Assembly: GCA_037447655.1 (NCBI GenBank)
Contig: JBBHKE010001611.1
Location: forward strand, 115,069 to 179,068
Reading direction: 5' to 3'
From: Zygnema cylindricum
Taxonomy: Eukaryota > Streptophyta > Zygnematophyceae > Zygnematales > Zygnemataceae
DNA: 64,000 bases
This document shows positions 32,610 to 44,407 of this stretch, piece after piece (the first letter of the stretch is position 1; each line of letters opens with the position of its first letter). The notes beneath the pieces are model-generated. The model saw nothing but the letters and a program-made list of their open reading frames with translations. It searched no databases and had not been told where the DNA came from. A program made the translations under genes and the position numbers.

Positions 32610-33640
32610 TCGCTATTTTGGTAAGGAGAGGGAGAGCTAAAGAGAGCATCCTTCTCCCTCTCCCTAGATTTTTCTCTCCCTTTTCCTCTTTCTTTCCCTC
32701 ACTCTATTTCGATGAGTAAAAAAGCAACCTGCTCTTTCTGTGATACTCTATTTTCTTTCCGTCTTCCTTCTTGAGGAGAGAAAGCTTGAGAAAGCGGCCT
32801 GCTCTTTCTCTCTTTTCTCTCACTCTATTACTCGTGCGCTTTATTTTTGTAATACCCTCTCTCACCCTCTCTCCCTCATTTGGTGGAGAGAAAGAGCTAG
32901 AGAGAAGAGACTGCCCTCCCTCTCCTTCTTTCCCTCTTTTGGTGGAGAGCAAGAGGTTGAGAGAATAGACCATCCTTCCTCTCTCTCTCTCGTTTCTTTG
33001 GTGGAGAGCAAGAGCTAGAGACAACATACCGTCTTTCCTATGTCTCTCTCACTTTTGGTGGAGAGCAAGAGCTGGAGAGAACAAACCACCCTCCCTCTCT
33101 CTCTCTTTTTCTTTTGGTAGGGAGCAAGAGCTAAAGAGAATAGACTGCCCTCCCTCTCTCTCTCTCCCTCTTTTGGTGGAGAGCCAAAGCTTAAGAGTAT
33201 TGACCGCCCTCCCTCTCTCCCTCCTTTTCTTTTGGTGGGGAGCAAGAGCTTGAGAGAACAAACCGTCCTCCCTCTCTCCCTCTCCTTTTTTTGATCGAGA
33301 GCAAGAGCTAGAGAGAACAAGCCGCCCTCCATCTCTCTCTTGCCCTCTTTTGTTGGAGAGCAAGAGCTAAAGATAACAATCCGCCCTCCCTAGTTCTATC
33401 CATATTTTTTGGTGGAGAGTAAGAGTTAGAGAGAAGAGATCGCCCTCCCTCTCACCATTTTCCTGCAGAGGGGAAGTTGCAGTGAGGCGGCCCCGCTATC
33501 CATGACGTTCACAGTATCGATAACATTTTTTTTGATTTGGAACCTCCTCTCTCGCACTTTTGGTGGAAAGTAAGAGTTAAAGAGAACAGATCGCCCTCCC
33601 TCTCTCCATTTTTCTACAAAAGAGAAGTTGCAGTGAGGCA
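32610..33640. repeat. 59-bp minisatellite
   Basis: About a dozen units of the form TTTTGGTGGAGAGCAAGAGC ... CCGCCCTCCCTCTCTCTC follow each other; starts of GGTGGAGAG at 32882, 32941, 33000 and 33057 give the spacing. The last units are interrupted by a GATGTTCATAGTATCGATAA-type segment shared with the duplication to the right. Open frames across it are repeat artefacts. Confidence 0.85.
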
Positions 33641-33651
33641 ACTCATCTACC

Positions 33652-33972
33652 TATGATGTTCATAGTATCGATAACCTTTTCTTTGATTTGGAACTTTAAA
33701 AAAATGTTATTTTTGGTTTAAAGTTCTTGACCGCTGCGAGTATTAGTTTAATCATTTTTTACGACAACATCATTGGCCGCCGACTTTTGAATCAATTATT
33801 TTTCAGCCGAGGGTAGTTTCGACGTGATGCCAGTTTGACGTCATTTCTGATCGGAATCGAACTCATGGAAAACCACCCTTACGAGGTCAAAATATAACGT
33901 TCAGTATGGTAGACTCTGAATCGCTTATAGTGTTAATGTTTTTGTAGCCGCTCAAAACATCTTTTCTCCATA
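33652..33972. repeat. Tandem duplication, copy 1, left part
   Basis: Starts TTCATAGTATCGATAACCTT. Matches 41,931-42,244 base for base with about 5% differences. The copy is interrupted after CCATA by the gypsy element and resumes at 41,698. It contains half of a TACACYG-family inverted-repeat element. Confidence 0.85.
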
Positions 33973-34941
33973 TGTAACAGCAATAGCGGATCGAACTTGT
34001 TTATAAAGGGGTATTTAGGTATTATGATTATAGAGTACTAAATTTGGTAGACGTCCGCGAAAGAATCACCCTATTTGGAGTTATATTTTTAAAAGTTATA
34101 GCGATGGGTGTATTTAGGTGATAGCGTGGGGTCTTAATAACAAGTGGGTATCATTGAAACGAGTTAAGGGTCAAATTAGTACCGAAATTACGCGTGTACG
34201 TTTCTTAAAGTTCTAACAGGACGTTTAGTATGCACGGTGGTTCGTTTCGTACAAATTTTAGTACGAAACGTCACTTTTACTTAAGGGAATTTCGTTGGAA
34301 GTTTCGCGTGCGAAATTTGTTACGCACGATCGTGCGAAGTCACGTTTCGTTTGGCGCGCACTTTTGCACGTAAATGTTACGTAGTGAAACGTAACGTTTG
34401 ATTGGTTAGTAAAGTGCTAAGTAGTTAGTAAGAAATTTCGCACGTTTTTGCATTGGTCAGTCTGAGTCTTTGCTGATCAATGATTGGCCCAGGTAAAAGC
34501 CTGTTAAAACGGAGCGTTGACTCTGGCCTGGCGAGTCCAGGGCGATGATGGATAAATAGTGAAGTGTAAGAGGAGAGTAGACATCTTTTCCTTTGGAAAA
34601 GTTTGTGGAAATTCCGGCTGATCTTGGTCCTGAGCGATTAATACCAAATTGGAGAAAAGGCATTTTTGCATTGAAATCTCTTACTAACTAAATAGTGTTT
34701 TAGTAGTTAAGAGATAGAATTATTAAGAGTGGAGAGTAGAGGAAACACTTTAATTTGAAGGGTTGAGCCACGAGGGCAAGAGACCAAGCTAATATTATGT
34801 GGACAGAAGCTTCTTCTAATTTAAAGTTTATCCTTATGTGAGTGTTTTCCAATGTGGATGTGTATTTTCCAATGTGTGGAATGTGTGGTTGAAATTGATT
34901 GAAGTAATGGGATTTTCAGAGAGGTAGGAAATCTTGTTACA
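33973..34941 (+). repeat. Gypsy 5' LTR
   Basis: 969 bases, TG...CA bounded. It contains pairs of inverted words around GTTACGCACGATCGTGCGAA, a possible hairpin in the transcript. Confidence 0.93.
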
Positions 34942-34943
34942 TA

Positions 34944-34955
34944 TGGTATCAGAGC
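34944..34955 (+). other. Primer binding site, initiator tRNA-Met type
   Basis: TGGTATCAGAGC two bases after the 5' LTR is the standard plant retrotransposon site complementary to the 3' end of initiator tRNA-Met. Confidence 0.9.
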
Positions 34956-35659
34956 TTGGTTAAAAGCCAAAGAGAAGCTTGCTCACCGGAAAATCGACTG
35001 CTTTGACCAGTGAAGGTACTCTGACCCGGGTTGGTGGAACCACAATGTGAGTGGTAGGGGATTGGAGGGACACTAAGTGACCACAGTGCCAGCGGCCGCT
35101 GGTTAGTTGCGGGGCGTGCTTAGGTCCTCAAGACTAAGGCGGGGTGGGCAGTGTAGCCACCGCTGAAGCTCACTCCAATTACCTAGAGGCAAAACAAACT
35201 TGCCTTCTCTTAGCAATGATTCATGTGTAGAGGGAGGGCCTGAAGCCATGAAGGGTGAGGATGTGAGGATTAGAGAGTAAATGATCCTGATGTAGTGGGA
35301 AGTGGAAATTTGCTAATGGAGGAGAAGGAAAGTGGAGTACTTTACTACTTCAAGAGCAAAAGATTCCAGAAATGACTCAAAACTTTTCAAACCCTAAATT
35401 GTTACTTTTGATTGATTTCAATTTTGCTGTTGCAAAATTTATGGGAAAATTCTTACCTTCTGTTTCAATGTTGGGAAATCGAAAATTTGAATTTGTACTA
35501 ACTTATTGTCAATGTCTTTTTAATTTCTCAGATCTTGATTTTTTTAAAGGATTTTTTAAGGAGAAGAAGTCTTAGATTGGAGCAATCTGAGGACTTCAAA
35601 TCTGCATCAAACTTCATAGTGAAATTATACTCTATCTTTCTTTTGCTTTATTTCATTGT

Positions 35660-36981
35660 GTGATAATGGCAAATTCTGCATTGAAACGTGAAATGGAGAA
35701 TGCGTTGAATGTGTTGAAGAAGAGGACTGTGAAATTGGTCAAAAGATTCAATAATCATGCTGCCGTTGTGAATGAAACCATTTCCGAATTGAAAAGTGAA
35801 TTAAAAGTTGTCAAAGAAAATGGAAATGTTTCAAATGAGAAATTAGATGAAATTATTAACTTAATTCAGACCAAGAATGATATGAATGACCAAAAGGGTG
35901 AGAGTAGTAAATGGAATGTCAGTTTTAGGGAGGATGATCATGATAGACCTAAAAAGATAAGGGATCTGAAATTGTCTATTAGTGAGGCACCATCGTTTGA
36001 TGGTAAGAGGATTGATGAGTTAGATGCTTGGATTTTTCATATGGAATATTATTTGGAGTCTAGAAATTGCGATCGTGATGATTACACTTCTTTTGCTGTT
36101 AACTGTCTGAAAGGCGATGCTCAGATTTGGTATTATACTCAGAGAAGGTCTAAATTGATTCCTGATAATGTTGATTGGGAAACTTTTAAAACCGCGATCA
36201 AATCGCGTTTTTTGTCTGTCACTTTTAAATCCAGAATGGAAGAAAAGAGGCTGAATTGTAAGCAGACTGGATCTGTGAAGGATTATATTGTGGAATTTGA
36301 CTCATCTAGTATTCATGTCATAGGTTTGCCTGATGAAATGGCTAAATTGCATTTCTTGAACTATTTGAATCCTATACTGAAATCAGAACCAAAACATCAA
36401 AAATTTAATAATTTGAAGGAATTACAAGATAAGTCATTGGAATTAGAGGATCAATTCGGGTATAATCGGGAAACTCGATCACTCGGGAGTAATTTGAATG
36501 AAGTATTAGAGTGAGATGAGGAGGAATTTGTTGAAGAGGGTCTGAATGCTGGTCTGGTGAATAGGCAAAATATCTTTAAGGGAAATCAAAGGGGTGGACA
36601 TAGTGTTAATGCAGGAAATAAATTTAACAATAGAGGAGGGTAATTTCAAAGTCTTAAACCAAGCATTAATGCCCAAAAGCCTAACCTTACCATCCCCACA
36701 TGCACTATTTGTCAAAGAAAGGGTCATAGAGCATTTGAGGGTGCACAACTGAAAAAGATTAACTGTTATAACTGTGGAGAGGAGGGACATTTTAGTAGGG
36801 ATTGCATAAAACCCAAAAAGAAAGTCACTTGTTTCAAATGCGGAGGTCCAGATCATTACGCTAAAGACTGTACAGATAAAGGTTCTCTCAAAACAGTCGA
36901 TGTAAATGAAGGTCTCCAAGAGGATATTGCATTATATCTAGCTGAGCAGGAAGCTCAGGAGGTGGGAAACGGAAAGGACTA
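35660..36981 (+). pseudogene. Gypsy gag, two premature stops
   Basis: Codes a capsid-type protein: an N-terminal coiled coil of about 90 residues, then the retrotransposon gag core with DELDAWIFHMEYYL and CLKGDAQIWYY. It is followed by zinc knuckles CYNCGEEGHFSRDC and CFKCGGPDHYAKDC near 36,765-36,870. In-frame stops at 36512-36514 and 36641-36643 cut the frame before the knuckles. The frame ends at 36981. The next domain is one frame back. Confidence 0.85.
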
Positions 36982-37530
36982 ACTGAAAGTCCTCAGTTGA
37001 GTCAACCGGATCCAGAAGTTAAAGAGTTAACTTTGGAGGGCAAATTAATGAATGGAAAAGTTAGGATAGCTAAATTTATTATGATTCTCACTACACTGCA
37101 TAGTTTAAAGAATCCTTCTGATGAAATTCTCAACAACATACCTATGTTAGGACAGTTAACTAATAATGACACCAGACACAGGTTGATTAGATTCGAGTCA
37201 TTAGTGGAAGGAAAACCGTTGAAAGTAATGGTTGATTCATGTGCCACACATAATTTTATTTCACATAGGTTTGTAGAGGAAAATAAAATTCCTACTGTCA
37301 TAAGGGAAAAGCCTTTACATGTTCAAGTGGCAAATGGTAATAAGTCCACATTAGACTTACAAACTAACACGATAGAAGTTGATATCCAAGGTCATAAAAT
37401 GATAGTTGTGTGTGAAATAATGAGTTTGGGAAGTGAACAACTAATTTTGGGAAAGCCTTGGTTAACTGAACAAAATTCTCAAATTAATGGGGAAATTAAC
37501 ACCTTGAAAGTGAGGTCTGAAAACAGTTAG
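36982..37530 (+). pseudogene. Gypsy aspartic protease region
   Basis: Holds the retropepsin-like site DSCATHNFIS at about 37,228; the usual motif is DSGATHNFIS, so the catalytic Gly is Cys. A second flap-like region ends ILGKPWL. A stop at 37528-37530 separates it in frame from the reverse transcriptase part. Confidence 0.8.
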
Positions 37531-37536
37531 AAGGTT

Positions 37537-39287
37537 TTGCAAGCATTATCTCCTAAGAAATTGCATAGGAATCATATAAATAACATAACCAGATTGGGAG
37601 TGGAAGGTTTGATATCTGCTAAACAATTTAAAAAACACTTAAAAGATAAAACAAATCATCCTTTCTTGTTATTAGTAACTGAGGCAGTTACTGATGAAAG
37701 AGGGGGAGAAAACACTAACATTGATGTCATCACTAAATCAGACACCACTAAAACTTTCGAAAAACTAAAATCTGATTTTGTAACTGACATTAATACATCT
37801 GATGTTGCTGTTAAGGATTTGATTTTTGAATTTCAAGATGTTTTCCCAAGTGATTTACCCTCGGGAAGGCCACCTTCCCGAGATGTAGAACATGTTATTA
37901 ACCTTGAACTTGGATGTAATCCTCCTGTCACAGGAATTTATAAACACAGTTTCTTTGAGCAGGAGGAGTTAAAGAAACAGATCAAAGAACTCTTAGAGAA
38001 AAGACATATTCAGCCCAGCAAATCACCGTACGGAGCACCCGTTCTCTTCGTCAAAAAGAAAGACGGAACGTTGAGAATGTGTGTCGATTATCGTAGTCTG
38101 AATAAGATTACGGTGAAGGATAAGTATCCGTTACCTTTAATTTCTGATTTGATAGATCGTTTAAAAGGTGCTAAAGTATTTTCGTTGATTGACCTGCGTA
38201 GTGGCTTTAATCAGGTGCCGATTAGAATTGAAGATGTTGATAAAACTGCTTTCAGGACTAGGGTGGGTCATTTCGAATGGATAGTGATGCCATTCGGCTT
38301 AACGAATGCACCGCCTACTTACCAAAGATTAATGAACCAAACCTTTTCAGATTACATAGATGAGTTTGTCCAAGTGTTTATAGATGATATTTTAGTTTAC
38401 AGTGAATCTAAAGAACAACATATAATTCATTTAAAAAAGTTTTGGAAAGGTTAAGAGAAAGAAAATTATATGGAAAATTGTCAAAATCTAGTTTTCTTAA
38501 AAGTGAACAATTATTTTTGGGACACATAGTTAGTGGGGAAGGTGTTAAAACAGATCCATCCAAAATTTTAGCAATCCAAAATTTGAAACAACCTACTAAT
38601 GTCACAGATGTTAGATCTTTTTCGGGATTGGCCACTTATTACAAGAAATTTATCAGGAATTTCAGTATGATCGCTGCACCTTTGACGGATTTACTTCGAG
38701 AGAAGGAGACATTTGTGTGGGGAGCTGATCAAGATGGAGCCTTTGAGGAATTAAAAGGGAAGTTGACCGCTGCCCGTACACTGGTGTATCCTGACCCTGC
38801 CGGAGAATTTGAAGTTCTAATCACTACAGATGCATCTGATAAAGGTCTGGGTGCAGTCATAAGTCAAAAAGTCGGCAAACACTTTCATCCTATTGCTTTT
38901 GAGTCCAGAAAATTTAATGGTGCTAAAAAGAACTATAGAGCACTAGAAAAGGAATTACTTGAAATTGTACATGCATTGGTGAAATGGCGTTGTTATTTGC
39001 ATAATAAAGAATTTACAGTTCACTGTGATAATAAAGCACTCTCTTATTTACAAAGATTAAGTGATGCGCATATTATGACTGGCAGACAGGTTAGGTGGAT
39101 GCAAAAATTAGCATATTTCAAATTTAATATCAAACATATTCCTGGGAAGACAAATGTAGTCGCAGATCCTTTAAGTAGATGTTTTGAAATAAGTGTTATG
39201 GTTCGAGATGAATTGTTTTTAGATACAGTTAGAAATGGTTATGATAAAGATCCTTATTTTGTCGTGATTTACAAGAATATATGGTAG
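37537..39287 (+). pseudogene. Gypsy reverse transcriptase and RNase H, one frameshift
   Basis: Reverse transcriptase motifs are clear: [41 protein letters not shown], and the catalytic FIDDILVYS near 38,382-38,406. The frame slips by one base around 38,430-38,450 (after an A6 run). Connection and RNase H follow with TTDASDKGLGAV, YRALEKELL and HCDNKALSYL. The frame stops at 39285-39287. Confidence 0.88.
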
Positions 39288-40680
39288 GGAATTCTGACCC
39301 ATTGAATGAGAGGCATGTCAAACACTTTAGACTAGGGGATGGTTTACTGTATTTGCAAATTGGGGATAGATTATGCATTCCTGAAGTGGGAGACTTAAGA
39401 AAACAAATTTTACGGGAAGCTCATGAGCATTTAGGACATCTAAGTCGAGATAAAACTCTTAGTCAATTGCAAAGGAGATTGTTTTGGTCTGGGATGGCAA
39501 AGGAGGTGTCAAAACACGTGGAAAGTTGTGTCCCTTGCCAACAGAGTAAACCCAGTACCCAAAAGCTTAAAGGTCTCTTAAAACCTTTGGATATCCCGAA
39601 AGACCGTGGGAATCTGTCAGTATGGATTATATTGTTAGGTTGCCTGCTACATCTAAAAGGAATGACAGTATCATGGTCGTAGTCGATAGGTTCAGTAAAA
39701 TGGCAATCTTTATCCCTTGCAAAACCACTCATTCAGTTGTAGATATTGCAAAGTTATATTTTGACAACGTGGTCAGACATCATGGAGTTCTTCTATCTAT
39801 AGTCAGTGATAGAGATTCTAAATTTACGTCTGCTTTTTGGAAAGAATTACAACAAAATTTAAGCTTTGAATTGAAAATGAGTACCGCTTATCATCCTCAG
39901 ACAGATGGACAGACAAAAAGGATGAACCGTACACTAGAGGAAATGCTTAGGACTGTTTGCAGTGGAGTTCAGAACACATGGGAATCTAAACTGCCATTAA
40001 TGGAATTTGCATACAATTCATGTAAACATGCTAGTACAGGATTCTCGCCATTTAAAGTTGCATACGGATACCAACCTAGAGAAGCATTGGACTTAATAAC
40101 AAGGGTCACTCAAAAGAATAGGGGTTCTGGAACAGAGTTTTGGGAATACGTTCAAACAATTTGGAAAACTGTCTGGAATTCATTAGTGGAGGCACAAAGG
40201 AGGCAAGAATTAAATGTTAACCGCAAACGGGGTGATTGGGTGTTACGCACAGGTGACAAGGTTTGGCTTTCAACAACTCAATACAAGTGCAAGATTGAGA
40301 GACAATCAGATCCTACGGGGAAATTTGCCCCTAAGTATATTGGACCATTTACTGTAATCGAGATGATATCGTCAGTTGCTGCCAAATTGGACTTCCCGCC
40401 TTCAACAAAAATTCATCCAGTGATACACATCAGCCAATTGAAACCAGCAAATATTCGACCAACTGAAAGAGAATTGGAATTGGATCCCTCAATAATTATA
40501 GAACCTGAAGTCCACAGATGGGTAATAGATTGGGTTGGTCAACGGTTCAAGGTTGGTGATACTATATTCTGGCAAGTGCATTATCTAGGAAGGCCTAAGG
40601 ATGAGTTGACTTTAGAGGATAAAAATTTTGAGTTTTTACAGAGGTATTGGAGGGATAATAATATAGAAGTTCCGTCTTGA
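39281..40680 (+). pseudogene. Gypsy integrase with chromodomain-like tail, one frameshift
   Basis: HHCC zinc finger HEHLGHLSRDKTL ... CVPCQQSK, then the DDE core (SMDYIVRLP, SDRDSKFTSAFW, Glu in NRTLEEMLRT). The frame slips near 39,600 just before the first catalytic Asp. After KIHPVIHISQLK the C-terminus (WQVHYLGRPKDELTLEDK) resembles a diverged chromodomain, suggesting the chromovirus branch. Stop at 40678-40680. Confidence 0.85.
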
Positions 40681-40712
40681 GAATTAAAGGTGTTTAACTG
40701 AGGTCAGTTAAA

Positions 40713-40726
40713 AATAAGGAGGGGAT
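40713..40726 (+). other. Gypsy polypurine tract
   Basis: AATAAGGAGGGGAT lies directly before the 3' LTR; the plus-strand primer site. Confidence 0.8.
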
Positions 40727-40728
40727 GA

Positions 40729-41697
40729 TGTAACACCAATAGCGGATCGAACTTGTTTATAAAGGGGTATTTAGGTATTATGATTATAGAGTACGAAATT
40801 TGGTAGACGTCCGCGAAAGAATCACCCTATTTGGAGTTATATTTTTAAAAGTTATAGCGATGGGTGTATTTAGGTGATAGCGTGGGGTCTTAATAACAAG
40901 TGGGTATCATTGAAACGAGTTAAGGGTCAAATTAGTACCGAAATTACGCGTGTACCTTTCTTAAAGTTCTAACGAGACGTTTAGTATGCACGGTGGTTTG
41001 TTTCGTACAAATTTTAGTACTAAACGTCACTTTTACTTAAGGGAATTTCGTTGGAAGTTTCGCGTGCGAAATTTGTTACGCACGATCGTGCGAAGTCACG
41101 TTTCGTTTGGCGCGCACTTTTGCACGTAAATGTTACGTAGTGAAACGTAACGTTTGATTGGTTAGTAAAGTGCTAAGTAGTTAGTAAGAAATTTCGCACG
41201 TTTTTGCATTGGTCAGTCTGAGTCTTTGCTGATCAATGATTGGCCCAAGCAAAAGCCTGTTAAAACGGAGCGTTGTCTTTGGCATGGCGAGTCCAGGGCG
41301 ATGATGGATAAATAGTGAAGTGTAAGAGGAGAGTAGACATCTTTTCCTTTGGAAAAGTTTGTGGAAATTCCGGCTGATCTTGGTCCTGAGCGATTAATAC
41401 CAAATTGGAGAAAAGGCATTTTTGCATTGAAATCTCTTACAAACTAAATAGTGTTTTAGTAGTTAAGAGATAGAATTATTAAGAGTGGAGAGTAGAGGAA
41501 ACACTTTAATTTGAAGGGTTGAGCCACGAGGGCAAGAGACCAAGCTAATATTATGTGGACAGAAGCTTCTTCTAATTTAAAGTTTATCCTTATGTGAGTG
41601 TTTTCCAATGTGGATGTGTATTTTCCAATGTGTGGAATGTGTGGTTGAAATTGATTGAAGTAATGGGATTTTCAGAGAGGTAGAAAATCATGTTACA
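40729..41697 (+). repeat. Gypsy 3' LTR
   Basis: 969 bases, same length as the 5' LTR, starting TGTAACACCAATAGC and ending ATGTTACA. Followed by CCATA. Confidence 0.93.
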
Positions 41698-41905
41698 CCA
41701 TACACATGTGTTGGATTGTCAATCTGACGGCTGGAATTCAAAGGTAAAATTTTCAGCTTTTTATGGTACTTTCGCATGTAACCGAAACTTAGTCTTGTAA
41801 CTTTGTTTTTAATGAAGATTTTTTGTACTACTTTCAAAGCATTCGTATGTAAAGAAATGAAATCGTTAGTTTAAATTATGAGGGATATAGACGTGGGTGT
41901 AATTT
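41698..41905. repeat. Tandem duplication, copy 1, right part
   Basis: Continues copy 1 after the gypsy insertion (CCATACACATGTGTTGGATT...). Corresponds to 42,238-42,449 of copy 2. Confidence 0.85.
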
Positions 41906-41925
41906 GTGCAGCCTCTCTTCCCTTG

Positions 41926-42449
41926 ACGTTCACAGTATCGATAAACTTTTCTTTGATTTGGAACTTTAAGAAAATGATTTTTTTGGTTTAAAGTTGTTGA
42001 CTGCTGCCGCTATTGGTTTAATCATTTTTTACGACAACATCATTGCCCGCCGACTTTTCAATCAATTATTTTTTAGCCGATGGTAGTTTCGACGTGATGC
42101 CAGTTTGACGTCATTTCTGAACGGAATCGAACTCATAGAAAACCACCCTTACGAGGTCGAAATATAACGTTCAGTATGGTAGACTGTGAATCTTTTATAG
42201 TGTCAATGTTTTTGTAGCCGCATAAAACATCTTTTCTCCATACATATGTGTCGGATTATGGATATGACAGTTCCAATTGAAAGGTAAAATTTTCAGCTTC
42301 TTATGGTACTTTCGCATGTAACCGAAACTTTACTCTTGTAACTTTGTTTTTAGCAAAGATTTTCCGTACTATTTTCAGTGCATTCGTATGTAAAGAAATG
42401 AAATCATTACTTTAAATTATGAGGGATATAGATGTGGGTGTAATTTGTG
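41926..42449. repeat. Tandem duplication, copy 2 (empty gypsy site)
   Basis: Uninterrupted about 520-base copy reading CTTTTCTCCATACATATGTG where copy 1 is split. It has a single CCATA, which proves the gypsy target site. Confidence 0.88.
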
Positions 42450-44398
42450 ACGGTTGTAGATGACTACAAAACTCGCGACAATTGATGACCTTTATATGAT
42501 AGCGACGGTTTTAGACGTCTAGCTAATTGTGACATTGTAGATGTTTAGGGTTTGTGACATTTTGATGTTATGCTCATATTATGACATCGTCGACGTCACA
42601 AATTTTAAAAAAATTTGCCGTGGTTTCCCGATTTTGTTTTTTAGTCTTTTCTCACTCTATTTGCCATCAAAATACGCCCAAAGATAGTCAAAAGATTTTT
42701 TTTTAGAGATCTTTCATTTGATACCATTATTCATGTTTTTCATTCCAAGAATTGTGAGATAGAAGCGGCAGTGGGAGAGGGAGAGAGAGAGGTGCTCTCA
42801 CAGACTTCGCTTTTGCGAAATAACGTCCGTTGGTCGAGACCATTTCTACAGCCCCTGCACGGAAAAAAGACGCACAGAAAAAAATCACGCACCGGTTGGA
42901 AACGTGCAGAGGTTTTTTTTTTGCTTTGCCCTTTTTCTAAAAGGGGAAAAGCATTTTAGTCGCATTCGTCTTTGGTGACAACGATAATTGATTGTCGATT
43001 TTTTTGTGTAAGATCTTAAGCCGTTAAGTGTTTTGAGGTTTGATTGGCGTCTCTAGTGACAACGATAATTGATCGTTGATTGTTTTTGTGTAAGATCGTG
43101 AGCCATTAAGTGATTTGAGTTTTGGTTGGCTTTGTCATCTTCCAATTTTGATGCAATGAAAAGAAACACTTGGTACTATCCTATTTGTTGTGTTTCGCAT
43201 GGTTGTAATGGTATGATAAACGGCCAGACAAATTCGACGTCACGCCAAAATGTTGTGTTATCAATATCGGTAGAGTAACATACAATATCGTACTTTTAAT
43301 TTTGGCGCGTGCGATTTCGTCATATCACGCCACGTTGTCGTGTTCCCTATATCTGTACACTACCGTAATTTCAGTGTTCGCATCACGTACGATGTTCTTA
43401 CATGGTAGGCACTGTACTATTGCATTGTACATGGTATTGTACCATATTGTACCCGAAATCATTAACGTAACGGCTAAAGAAAACTTACGAAAAAAGGAGA
43501 AACGATTAACGTTTTGTATAACGACCGACAGTATTAAATATCGCGACTGTTAAATTTAAATCCGACGGTAGAAATATATCATCATATACAATTTATGAAC
43601 CGAATGCAAAATAATAATAGAATATGTAACGCGAAAATAAGTTGAAACGACATAAACAAATAAGGTATGAAGTGAAATTACACCGTACAAATCCACTAAT
43701 TAAGGTAGTTAAAACGACACTTTGTCAATGATAGTCAACAGTCAACTGAAACAAAATAAATGTATGATAAATGAAAACCATATGGGGCACAATCGTCAAC
43801 TGAACCGACACGAATAAATGAAACGACAAACTAAATCGTATCATGCGACAGAAGTTAACATCTAATAAATATATTTCATAAAAAAAACAAAATTTCACGT
43901 TAAATACTCGTATCTTACGTGTTTATGAATTATTTGCTATCAAAATCCATGGCGCAAAGGTTCATGTATGTAGAAGAAGATGACGAAGCCAAGTGAATGG
44001 TTTAATTAGCGTTTCATTCATGTAGAGGGTTTGATTAAGCGTAAAAATTTCACATTAATTTGAGCATTCCATCTCAATCTAATGAACGATACAAATGAAT
44101 CGACTAAATATAAAATGTAGTATTAAATACTTTAATGTTAAATCTAGAATACACATTAAACCATTAGCATTATTCAACCATTATTCGTTTAAACAAAAAA
44201 CTAATGTTTTTTGTTTATTTTATATTAATGTGTTGCATTTTTGTTTTTTTTATCATTACATAATATTACAAAAGAAGAAAACAAAAAAGACAAACAAAAT
44301 ATATAACCACAATACAAACTTGATCATATAACAAATACGAAAGAAACAAATATAAACATAACAAAGAAAATAATATGAAAAAAAAAACATCAGACTTA
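42450..44398. other. Spacer, AT-rich to the right, no gene
   Basis: No supported coding region. Includes an 81-bp direct repeat (listed separately). A segment at 43,382-43,450 is similar to 55,503-55,567, which looks like a fragment of the long inverted-repeat family. From about 43,560 on, the sequence becomes strongly AT-rich. Confidence 0.5.
42975..43136. repeat. 81-bp direct tandem repeat, two copies
   Basis: Copies at 42,975 and 43,056 begin GTGACAACGATAATTGATYG and continue through TGTGTAAGATCNTNAGCC to TTTGGTTGGC-like ends. Confidence 0.85.
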
Positions 44399-44407
44399 AC
44401 TAGGATT

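Larger units (their letters stand above)
33973..41697 (+). mobile_element. Ty3/gypsy LTR retrotransposon, young but frame-broken
   Basis: The 7,725-base element has 969-bp LTRs (33973-34941, 40729-41697) that begin TGTAACA and end TGTTACA. The 5-bp target duplication CCATA is at 33968-33972 and 41698-41702. The primer site is just after the 5' LTR and the polypurine tract just before the 3' LTR. Order gag, protease, reverse transcriptase, RNase H, integrase defines Ty3/gypsy. The LTRs differ at about 15 of 969 positions by my count, so insertion is recent. Frame breaks make this copy non-autonomous. Confidence 0.95.

Noticed and set aside
36506-36919. 137-codon minus-strand frame in the gypsy element
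   Set aside because: Antisense shadow of the gag zinc-knuckle region.
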